This document shows positions 1-7,176 of a stretch of 64,000 bases of DNA, piece by piece. The DNA is from Paraburkholderia sp. PGU19. GTDB taxonomy: Bacteria; Pseudomonadota; Gammaproteobacteria; Burkholderiales; Burkholderiaceae. The first letter of the stretch is position 1; each line of letters opens with the position of its first letter. The DNA lies in NCBI RefSeq assembly GCF_013426915.1, contig NZ_AP023180.1, forward strand, positions 2,418,001 through 2,482,000, given 5' to 3'. The notes below the pieces were generated by a model. That model searched no databases. It saw only the letters and a program-made list of their open reading frames with translations, and was not told where the DNA came from. Both the position numbers and the translations under genes were made by a program.

Positions 1-180
1 GAAGCGACACGCAACGTCGATCTGGCTTTTCGCGCCGTGCGCGCCGATCCGGAAGATGCCGCGTCGACGGTCGAGCATGCTGCCGCCGTCGCGCAACTGG
101 ACCGCGCGCTCGACGAACTGGCACGAGCCCAGGCGCTATTCGACTCGGTGGTTCGCGTCGATGCGCGGCGCCGCAATTGA
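1..180 (+). CDS. 3' end of an unidentified gene (partial)
   Basis: An open frame enters from the left edge in frame 1 and ends at a TGA at 178-180, giving the last 59 residues of a protein. The fragment is rich in Ala, Asp, Arg and Val and looks helical, with a heptad-like stretch (HAAAVAQLDRALDELARAQ) that could be a short coiled coil. It ends in a basic tail (VDARRRN). No family can be named from this piece. Codon use is typical of the surrounding genes. It lies 81 bases upstream of the small H-NS-tail-like gene on the same strand. Confidence 0.55.
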   Translation, partial: EATRNVDLAFRAVRADPEDAASTVEHAAAVAQLDRALDELARAQALFDSVVRVDARRRN

Positions 181-261
181 GCCCGTCAGTTCTGGTTTCG
201 CCCGTACGAATGGATTGCTGATCTCTCCACACTACGAATCGCACTTCGAATCGCACGAGCA

Positions 262-519
262 ATGTCTACTTCAATCGCAAAACTCGACGGCCAGGCGCGG
301 GAGCGCCTGATCGCGTGGATCCAGAATCGAATGAACGAATTCGGCATCACGTTCGACGCGCTGGAACGCTCGTTCGCCGAAGACGAAAAAAACGCACGCG
401 CCATCCGCTATCAGGATGCGTCAGGCCATGTCTGGGACGGCCGGGGCGATTTGCCCGAGTGGCTGCGCCGCGCAGTCGCATCGGGCCAGAACATCGATTT
501 CTTCCGCTGCGAAGGCTAG
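262..519 (+). CDS. small H-NS-type C-terminal domain protein (copy 1)
   Basis: This 85-residue protein has a helical N-terminal half (LDGQARERLIAWIQNRMNEF) and a C-terminal half with the pattern RYQDASGHVWDGRGDLPEWL. The second half resembles the H-NS DNA-binding tail, in which a Tyr, a Trp-x-Gly-x-Gly core and a Pro-x-Trp-Leu follow each other. A close paralogue lies at 42722-42976, with the same order of blocks and the same Gly-Gln-x-Ile-x-x-Phe-Arg end. By family it could be a small nucleoid-associated or xenogeneic-silencing protein. The N-terminal oligomerisation region is much shorter than in classical H-NS, so it may act as a modulator. No strong ribosome site is visible before the ATG. 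Confidence 0.75.
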   Translation: MSTSIAKLDGQARERLIAWIQNRMNEFGITFDALERSFAEDEKNARAIRYQDASGHVWDGRGDLPEWLRRAVASGQNIDFFRCEG

Positions 520-532
520 GCGAACCGATCCC

Positions 533-1282
533 TCAGCCAGCATCGCCATCGTCGCGGCTCTCGGGCGGCACGACTTCCAGCCGATAACCGACGCCATAAA
601 TCGAACGGATCATGTCGTGATCCGGGCGGACATTCTGAAGCTTGCGACGCAAGTTCTTCACATGCGAGTCGACCGTCCGGTCGGCGACAACCCGATGATC
701 GTCATACAGTTGCCGCAGCAGATGGTCGCGCGAATAGATGCGGCCGGGCGTCGAGTGCAACAGCGCGAGCAGCCTGATTTCAATCGGCGTGAGATTGAGG
801 TCTTTTCCATCGAGCGATGCGACATGCCTGTCGAGGTCGATCGCCAGCCCGCTCGAAACAGGTTCCGCACCGGCGCGCGCCACACCCGATAGCGACTCGA
901 TGCGGCGCAGGATCGCCTTCACGCGCGCCACGACCTCGCGCGGACTGAACGGCTTGCAGACGTAATCGTCGGCGCCCAGTTCGAGGCCGAGCAAGCGGTC
1001 GATCTCATCGACACGCGCGGTCAGGATGATCACGGGCACATCTGAAAAAGTCCGCAATTCGCGGCAGATTTCGAGCCCGCCACGTCCCGGCAGCATCAGA
1101 TCGAGCAGAATCAGCGAAGGCGGATGCGCGCGTACGGAAGCGATCACCTCGCGGCCATCTTCGATCACCTGGGTGTCGAAGTTCTCGGCGCGCAGATAGT
1201 CGGTGAGCAGCGCCGACAGCTTCGGCTCGTCTTCGACGATCAGCACGGAAGCAGGCGAACGGGCAAGTGAAGAGTCAGTCAT
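533..1282 (-). CDS. OmpR/PhoB-family response regulator (BaeR-like)
   Basis: The 249-residue protein has an N-terminal receiver (LIVEDEPKLSALLTDYL, phospho-acceptor Asp in ILLDLMLPG, conserved Thr in VIILTAR, Lys in VCKPFSP). It also has a C-terminal winged helix with the typical VDSHVKNLRRKL recognition helix and IYGVGYRLE wing. All phosphorylation residues are present, unlike the orphan regulator at 3054-3875. It overlaps the 3' end of the sensor kinase by 8 bases, so the two genes are co-transcribed and probably translationally coupled. The kinase resembles BaeS, so an envelope-stress or efflux regulon is the natural inference, but the targets are not visible here. Confidence 0.93.
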   Translation of the reverse strand: MTDSSLARSPASVLIVEDEPKLSALLTDYLRAENFDTQVIEDGREVIASVRAHPPSLILLDLMLPGRGGLEICRELRTFSDVPVIILTARVDEIDRLLGLELGADDYVCKPFSPREVVARVKAILRRIESLSGVARAGAEPVSSGLAIDLDRHVASLDGKDLNLTPIEIRLLALLHSTPGRIYSRDHLLRQLYDDHRVVADRTVDSHVKNLRRKLQNVRPDHDMIRSIYGVGYRLEVVPPESRDDGDAG

Positions 1283-2795
1283 CTTTGGCTTCTAACGTAG
1301 CGAACCGGACGGCGATCCACAGTCCTCCCAGCGGCGAACGCAATGCGTCGATGGTGCCGCCATGCTGGCCGACGATATGTTTGCACAGCGCAAGCCCGAG
1401 GCCCGCGCCGCCGCTTTGACGGCTGCGCGACGCATCGACGCGAAACAGCCGGTCGAACAGATGCGGCAGCAAGGGTTCGGGCACAGCGGGGTGCGTATCC
1501 TGCACATCGATTTGTATCTCGTGCTCGTGCTTCGCGACGGCTACGCGGACCTTGCCGCCGGAATCGGTATAACGCAACGCGTTTTCGAGCAGGTTCTTCA
1601 TCAACTGCGTCAGCCGATACGGGTCGCCGAGCATGATGACGCTCGCGGCGCCGATATCCGTTTCCAGCGCGATCTTCTTGTCGGCGAGCCGGTCTCTGAA
1701 CGACTCGGCGGCGGCCTCGACGATGGGCGCGACGTCGAGCCGTACCTTCTCGAACGACAGTTCGCCGATGTCCGCGAGCGACAGTTCGTACAGATCGTCG
1801 ATCAACTGGCTCAGCAGCGCGACTTCCGCCTGCAGCGACGCGAGCGTCGCACGGTCGGGCTTGCGCACGCCGTCTTCGATCGCTTCGAGTTCGCCGCGCA
1901 GCACGGCAAGCGGCGTGCGCAGCTCATGAGAAATATCCGCGATGAGATTGCGGCGCGAACGTTCGGCGTTGCCGAGCGAGATCGCGAGCCGGTTGAAATC
2001 GGCGGCGAGATCGTGCAGTTCGTCGCTGCCCGCATCGGGGACGCGAATCGAATAATCGCCGCTCGCGAGCCGGTGCGTCGCCAGCACGAGGCGCCGCACG
2101 GGCGCGAGCAGCAAACGCGCGAGCACGACGGCGACACCGGCCGCCAGCAACGCGGCGAACCCGGCGATGAGCCATGTGGTGCGAACCTGCTGCGCCTGAA
2201 ACTGCCGGTCGGCGGAATGAAACATCACTTCGGGCCCGGCGACCACCAGCCAGCCGATCACCTTGCCGTCGACGGTCAGCGGCAGGCGCGGCGCATCGGG
2301 CGGCGGTGGCGGTCCTTTTTGCAGCACGTTGTGCATGTCCGTGTCGTAGACACGGAACGGCGGGTGGCGGCTGCCCTGCGGCCCGGGGCTTCGCAGGTCG
2401 TCGCGCATATCAGGGGGCGCGCCCGCGTCGCCAGGCGGCGGCCCCGGTTCCGCGCCGTTGCCGCTAGGCGCGCCGTCGGGCGGCGGGCCGTCGTGCGGTG
2501 CGTTCATGTCGGGCGGGCCGGACGGACCGGGAGGCGGCACGCCTGCGTCGATTGCCTCGGGAATGGCGGCGGCTGCCGCCACCGGGTCTTTGACAAAATC
2601 CCAGCTTCGATGCGTTGCCCACGCGGCTTCGAGTTCCTGCTGCAGGCGTAAGGAATGCGATTGCGACTGGCGCTGCAGATAGCCGAGAAAGCCCTGTTCA
2701 AAGCTCCAGCGCACGGCAACGCCCATCGTGACGGCCACGAGTATGCATGCCGCCGAAATCGCGACGAAGAGCTTCGACGTAATGCCGATTCTCAT
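1275..2795 (-). CDS. BaeS-like sensor histidine kinase with proline-rich periplasmic region
   Basis: This 506-residue membrane kinase has a first membrane segment at about 10-28, a periplasmic region to about 206, a second membrane segment at about 207-229, HAMP, and a HisKA helix with the phospho-acceptor in IADISHELRTP (His at about 290). A HATPase domain ends the protein (NLLENALRY, GGAGLGLALCKHIV). The first glycine box reads DTHPAVP, a degenerate form also seen in BaeS-like kinases. The periplasmic region holds an unusual Pro/Gly/Asp stretch (about 86-171). I chose the ATG at 2795 because it precedes a normal membrane-anchor start. The longer frame to 2882 adds a basic, Trp-containing leader with no family support. 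Confidence 0.9.
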   Translation of the reverse strand: MRIGITSKLFVAISAACILVAVTMGVAVRWSFEQGFLGYLQRQSQSHSLRLQQELEAAWATHRSWDFVKDPVAAAAAIPEAIDAGVPPPGPSGPPDMNAPHDGPPPDGAPSGNGAEPGPPPGDAGAPPDMRDDLRSPGPQGSRHPPFRVYDTDMHNVLQKGPPPPPDAPRLPLTVDGKVIGWLVVAGPEVMFHSADRQFQAQQVRTTWLIAGFAALLAAGVAVVLARLLLAPVRRLVLATHRLASGDYSIRVPDAGSDELHDLAADFNRLAISLGNAERSRRNLIADISHELRTPLAVLRGELEAIEDGVRKPDRATLASLQAEVALLSQLIDDLYELSLADIGELSFEKVRLDVAPIVEAAAESFRDRLADKKIALETDIGAASVIMLGDPYRLTQLMKNLLENALRYTDSGGKVRVAVAKHEHEIQIDVQDTHPAVPEPLLPHLFDRLFRVDASRSRQSGGAGLGLALCKHIVGQHGGTIDALRSPLGGLWIAVRFATLEAKDD

Positions 2796-3053
2796 GGCGA
2801 GACCCCACGGCCGCCACTTCTCATGCTTGCCACCCTGTGTTTGCCTGTCGGCATGCTTTAGCCAGCACCTCTGGCGCCGCACGCATGCCCGTTTCTATGA
2901 ATATGCCGCCACGGTGCTATTTTGACGCGACCCGCGCGGCGACGGACGAGCGTTCGGCAATCTCCACAGAATCTCCTTAATTTTCACCGTCTTGCCTGCA
3001 CAGTTGCTCTCTATCATGGTCCTCCATTCAAATGGGAGAAGGACGGAAACTTC

Positions 3054-3875
3054 ATGACCATCCATCTGCTCGTCGTCGAGCCTGATCAGACCAGCCGCGA
3101 TATGCTTCGGGCACATGTGCAGCAGCACAAGATCGAGATGTCCGTCCTGTACAACACCGACTCGCTGGAGCGGCGCCTGGAGGTCGAAGTGCCGTCGCTG
3201 ATCGTGATGCGTCACGGCTTGCCTGAAGTCGACGGTCTGGCTGCATTGCGGCGTATCCGTTCGCTCGGCTTCGACCTGCCTGTGATTATCGTCAGCCGCT
3301 CCGACGACGTCGTCGACAAGGTGCTCGCGTTCGAGCTCGGTGCGAACGACTATGTCGTCGATCCGCACGATCCGCGCGAAATGATCGCACGGGTGCGCAA
3401 CGCATTGCGTTCGGGGCCGCCGTCGCATGTGCCGATGCATATCGAGCGCGCGCCCATCGCATTCGACGATTTCGAAGTCGACGTTGCCGACCGCGTGCTC
3501 GCTCGCGGCGGCGTGGAAGTGCCGTTGCGCAGCACGGAATTCGCGCTGCTCTTGGTGCTCGCGTCGAATCCGATGAAGGTGCTGTCGCGCGTGCGTATTC
3601 TCAACATGCTGCGCCGGCATTGCAGCGTGACGGAACGCGGGCTCGACGTCGTCGTGTTCAGACTGCGCGCCGCGTTGAAGCTGTCGCCGACGGGCCGGCA
3701 ATACATCAAGACCTTGCGCGGCGAGGGCTATATGTTCGCGCCCGACGACGCGCTGCCGCGCCATGGCGCGGCGGAGGATCGGGACGATGCGCAGGCGCCG
3801 ATGCTCGACGTTGCAGCGCCCATCGTGGCCGAAGAGCGCATGCGTTTCGACAGTGCGGCGCGAAGAATCCAGTAG
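3054..3875 (+). CDS. atypical OmpR-family response regulator with a non-phosphorylatable receiver
   Basis: This 273-residue protein has a receiver fold followed by an OmpR-type winged helix (LRSTEFALLLVLASNP, LDVVVFRLRAAL, LRGEGYMFAP). Three receiver residues are altered. The phospho-acceptor Asp position is Arg53 (IVMRHGLPEVDG), the catalytic Lys is Asp103 (YVVDPHDP), and one of the acidic pair is Pro10 (VVEPD). The switch Ser81 is kept. It should therefore act without phosphorylation, in keeping with the lack of an adjacent kinase. The ATG at 3054 follows a GGAGAAGG ribosome site and starts at the receiver's first strand. It is followed by a strong terminator and converges on the BamA-type gene. 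Confidence 0.88.
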   Translation: MTIHLLVVEPDQTSRDMLRAHVQQHKIEMSVLYNTDSLERRLEVEVPSLIVMRHGLPEVDGLAALRRIRSLGFDLPVIIVSRSDDVVDKVLAFELGANDYVVDPHDPREMIARVRNALRSGPPSHVPMHIERAPIAFDDFEVDVADRVLARGGVEVPLRSTEFALLLVLASNPMKVLSRVRILNMLRRHCSVTERGLDVVVFRLRAALKLSPTGRQYIKTLRGEGYMFAPDDALPRHGAAEDRDDAQAPMLDVAAPIVAEERMRFDSAARRIQ

Positions 3876-3915
3876 CGCATGCAGGGCGTGGTATTAGCAA
3901 CACCAGGTCGAAAGC

Positions 3916-3947
3916 AAAAGAGCCCGCTTCAAAGCGGGCTCTTTTTT
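3916..3947. terminator. bidirectional rho-independent terminator
   Basis: A perfect stem with arms AGAGCCCGCTT and AAGCGGGCTCT is flanked by an A-run on the left and a T-run on the right. It can therefore end both the regulator on the plus strand (stop at 3875) and the BamA-type gene on the minus strand (stop at 3959). Confidence 0.9.
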
Positions 3948-3958
3948 CGCCGGTACGT

Positions 3959-6268
3959 TTAGAACGACGTACCGATCTGAAACTGGAACACCTGGTACTT
4001 GTCGTCCGCGTGCCTGACGATCGGAAACCCAACCGAGAGCTTCAGCGGACCAATCGGCGAAATCCATTCGAGGCCCGCGCCATAGCTGTACCTCAACCCA
4101 TTCGCGCCCGTGCTGTTGCCTTCGTTGCCCCACACGTTGCCCGCGTCGACGAAAGTAAAGACACGCAACGTGCGATCCCAGCCACTACCCGGCAGCGGGA
4201 ATGTCATTTCGACGTTCGCGACCACCATCTTCGAGCCGCCGATCGAATCGCCCGTCGACGAATCGCGCGGACCCAGCGAACTCGATTCATATCCACGCAC
4301 CGAGCCGATACCGCCCGCGTAGTAGTTCTTGAAGATCGGATACGCCTTGCCCGCGAAGCCATTGCCATAGCCCGCTTGCAGGTTCATGCCCAGAATGAAG
4401 CCGCGCGCGAACGAATAGTAATACTGGCTCTGAACGTCGGTCTTGTAGTACTCGGTTTCGCCCGCGGGCGTGCCGACCTCGCCGTTGACCTGCAGCATAT
4501 AGCCACGGCTCGGCACGAGCGCACTGTCGCGCGCATCGCGTGACCAGGCGGCCGTCAGCGGGACGTTGTTGACGACGCGGCCGAACTCGCTGACATAGTC
4601 GAGATAGGCTTGCGGCGTCGATGAGTCGGTGTTGAAGCGATCCTGCTCGATACCGAGACCAAAGTACACCGTATCGACTTCCGAAAACGGAATGCCGAAC
4701 TTCAGGTCCGCGCCGAGCGAGACGATACGAAAGCTCTCGTCGTTGCTGTAATACAGCGGATAGCTGGTGCGATAGTAGACATCCGAAATACGCTTGATGC
4801 CATCGACGGTGAAATAGGGGTCCGTTTGCGTGACCGACAGCGTGCGATACGTCTTCGCCGTATTCACATTGACGCCGAGGCTCGTGCCCGAGCCGAACAC
4901 GTTGTCCTGCGTAACGCCCGCCGACAGCACCACTTTGTCCGACGAAGAAAAGCCCGCGCCGAGCGTAATCGCACCCGTTGGCTTTTCCGTGACCTTGACG
5001 TCGACATCGACCTGATCGTTCGAACCCGCAACGGGCACCGTCGTCACGTCGACGTCGGTGAAATAGCCAAGCCGGTTCACCCGTTCCTTCGAAAGTGAAA
5101 GCCGGTTCGAATCGAACCACGCGCTTTCGAGCTGGCGCATTTCCCGCCGAATCACTTCATCGCGCGTACGCGTGTTGCCTTCCACGTTCACTTGACGCAC
5201 GTACACGCGTCGTCCCGGATCGATTTGCAGCGTGAGATCGACAGTGTGCTTGTCCTGATCGATCTGCGGCACTGTATTGACGGCAGCGAACGCGTAGCCG
5301 TATTCGCCGAGCCGGTCCACGATCGCTTTCGTCGTTGCCTTGAGCTTGTCTTCGGAGAACGTTTCACCGGGCTTGATGCCGATGAGCGGCTTCAGTTCCG
5401 CTTCGCGATCGAGCAGATTGCCTGCGAGCCGGATTCCGGTGATCGTATAGGGCTCGCCTTCGTGCAGATTGAGCGTCAGATACATCTCCTTCTTGTCGGG
5501 CGTCAGCGATACCTGAGTCGAGTCGATCCTGAACTCCAGGTAGCCACGGTTCAGGTAGTACGAGCGCAGGCGATCCAGATCGGCGCCGAGCTTCTCTTTG
5601 GAATAGAGATCGTTCTTCGTGTACCAGGAAAACCAGTTCGGCGTCGACAGTTCCATTTCGTCGCGCAGCGTGCTTTCCGAAAACACGTGATTGCCGATGA
5701 AATTGATCTGCCTGATCTTCGCATTCGGACCTTCGATGACGGAGAACAGAACCGATACGCGTCCGCTGTCGACGGGCGTCGTCGTGGTTTCGACTTGCGC
5801 CGCGTAGTAGCCGCGTGTGAGGTACTGGCGCTTCAATTCCTGTTCGGCCTTGTCGATGAGCGCCTTGTCGAAAGGGCGGCCGCGCGACAGGCCAACGGCA
5901 CGCAGCGCCTTTGTCAGATTGTCCTTCTCGAACTCGTGAATGCCGGAGAAATCGATCTCCGCAATGGCAGGGCGCTCGACGACGTGCACCACCACGATAT
6001 CGCCTTCGAGCGACACGTTGACGTCGCTGAAGAGGCCCGTGTCGTAGATCGCGCGCACGGCCTGCGATGCCTTGTCGTCCGTGAAAGTATCGCCGCGTTT
6101 GATGGGCAGGTTGGCGAGCAGCGTTCCCGCTTCAATGCGCTTCAAGCCGTCGAGCCGGATGTCCGTGACGACCACGGAGTCGCCGGCCAGCGCGGTCGAT
6201 GGCGTCAGTGACGTGGCGCACACCGTGATCGCACTGGCGAGACAGATAGTTGATGCTCTTTGTTTCAT
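3959..6268 (-). CDS. bamA: BamA/Omp85 outer membrane protein assembly factor, stand-alone copy
   Basis: This 769-residue protein has a signal peptide (MKQRASTICLASAITVCATS, cleaved near TALA-GD), five POTRA repeats to about residue 420, and a 16-strand barrel. The barrel has the Omp85 VRGYESSSLGP motif and a C-terminal aromatic strand ending in GTSF. BamA inserts beta-barrel proteins into the outer membrane. The usual partners (rseP upstream; skp, lpxD and fabZ downstream) are absent, so this is probably a paralogue rather than the housekeeping copy. An ATG 33 bases upstream (6301) is possible but would spoil the signal peptide. It sits between an orphan regulator and an LptD-type gene. Confidence 0.93.
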   Translation of the reverse strand: MKQRASTICLASAITVCATSLTPSTALAGDSVVVTDIRLDGLKRIEAGTLLANLPIKRGDTFTDDKASQAVRAIYDTGLFSDVNVSLEGDIVVVHVVERPAIAEIDFSGIHEFEKDNLTKALRAVGLSRGRPFDKALIDKAEQELKRQYLTRGYYAAQVETTTTPVDSGRVSVLFSVIEGPNAKIRQINFIGNHVFSESTLRDEMELSTPNWFSWYTKNDLYSKEKLGADLDRLRSYYLNRGYLEFRIDSTQVSLTPDKKEMYLTLNLHEGEPYTITGIRLAGNLLDREAELKPLIGIKPGETFSEDKLKATTKAIVDRLGEYGYAFAAVNTVPQIDQDKHTVDLTLQIDPGRRVYVRQVNVEGNTRTRDEVIRREMRQLESAWFDSNRLSLSKERVNRLGYFTDVDVTTVPVAGSNDQVDVDVKVTEKPTGAITLGAGFSSSDKVVLSAGVTQDNVFGSGTSLGVNVNTAKTYRTLSVTQTDPYFTVDGIKRISDVYYRTSYPLYYSNDESFRIVSLGADLKFGIPFSEVDTVYFGLGIEQDRFNTDSSTPQAYLDYVSEFGRVVNNVPLTAAWSRDARDSALVPSRGYMLQVNGEVGTPAGETEYYKTDVQSQYYYSFARGFILGMNLQAGYGNGFAGKAYPIFKNYYAGGIGSVRGYESSSLGPRDSSTGDSIGGSKMVVANVEMTFPLPGSGWDRTLRVFTFVDAGNVWGNEGNSTGANGLRYSYGAGLEWISPIGPLKLSVGFPIVRHADDKYQVFQFQIGTSF

Positions 6269-6706
6269 CGAAGGTCTTGTTGAGAGCGGGACGCGACTCA
6301 CTATGGAAAGCCGCGAGTATAGGAATGGGCTTCTTGCGCAGGGTTACGCCAAACTTTCTGATTATTTGTTGCGTGGGGTAAGGAATGGCGCAGCAATGAA
6401 TAGCGGCGCGCGCTGCACGGTCGATACCATGCAAAGGCGGAAAGATGCAGCTAAGAATCGGTAGGGTCGTGGTAACGCGTTGAGAGCGAAGGTGGCGGTA
6501 TCGTGCCGACTCCACCCACCTCTGGTTCTTCGCCATGCTCGAACATATCGATCCCGTCGTACTGGTTGCTGTGTTACGCGCCAGTTCCACGCCGCTTTTC
6601 TCCACCTGGCTGGCCCGGGCCTCTTCGTATGAACCGTGGGTCGAAGACACACGCACACATCGCGGGCGCGAAGCCGGCACGCAAACAGGTGCGAGCGAGG
6701 TACGCC
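6269..6706. other. intergenic region between divergent bamA-type and small unknown gene
   Basis: These 438 bases separate two divergent genes and should hold both promoters. I see no clear sigma-70 hexamer pair, inverted repeat or RNA structure. Open frames that cross it have no ribosome sites and read as shadows. Confidence 0.5.
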
Positions 6707-7111
6707 ATGTCTGAGCGCGAGACACACGTCGTCGATTCGATTGCCGATCTGCAGATGACGGAAGACGGTCTCCACCTGCTGCTTCACGGCAATCAGGCGA
6801 CCACGGCGATCCACCGTTCCGTGCTCGACCAGTTGCTGGTCGCACTGCCGAATGCGATCGAGCATTCGGACCGGATCATCAACCAGAACGAGCACATGGC
6901 CTTCGCGTTTCAGAGCTACGGCTGGGAGATCGGGCGCCTGAACGGCACGCAGACAGCCGTCATTCGCTTCAGGCTCGCGGGCAATATGGGCATTTCGTTT
7001 TCGTTGCCGTGCGAGCAGATCGCGCCGTTGATCGAGGCGCTGAGCGGCGTCGCTGCGTCGGCTGGGGCAGCCATCACTCAGGTCAACAGCGACGCCGTGA
7101 CGTTGCAGTAA
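6707..7111 (+). CDS. conserved small protein of unknown function
   Basis: This 134-residue soluble protein starts at an ATG preceded by GCGAGG. I do not recognise its family. It has an acidic start (MSERETHVVDSIADLQM), a central segment with amphipathic strands (IHRSVLDQLLVALPNAIEHS) and a hydrophobic, Ala-rich helix near the end (LIEALSGVAASAGAAITQV). There is no signal peptide or membrane segment. It is followed after 65 bases by the LptD-type gene on the same strand, so the two may be co-transcribed. A longer frame starting at 6503 has a Pro-rich leader without a ribosome site and is unlikely to be used. Confidence 0.75.
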   Translation: MSERETHVVDSIADLQMTEDGLHLLLHGNQATTAIHRSVLDQLLVALPNAIEHSDRIINQNEHMAFAFQSYGWEIGRLNGTQTAVIRFRLAGNMGISFSLPCEQIAPLIEALSGVAASAGAAITQVNSDAVTLQ

Positions 7112-7176
7112 GACGCTCGGGACGCATCTTCATTCGGGCCGGCGTCCGCCCGTCAATCAGACGCCACGATTCCGCT

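Noticed and set aside
1362..2651. 429-codon plus-strand open frame over the sensor kinase
   Set aside because: The minus strand encodes a complete histidine kinase in the same region.
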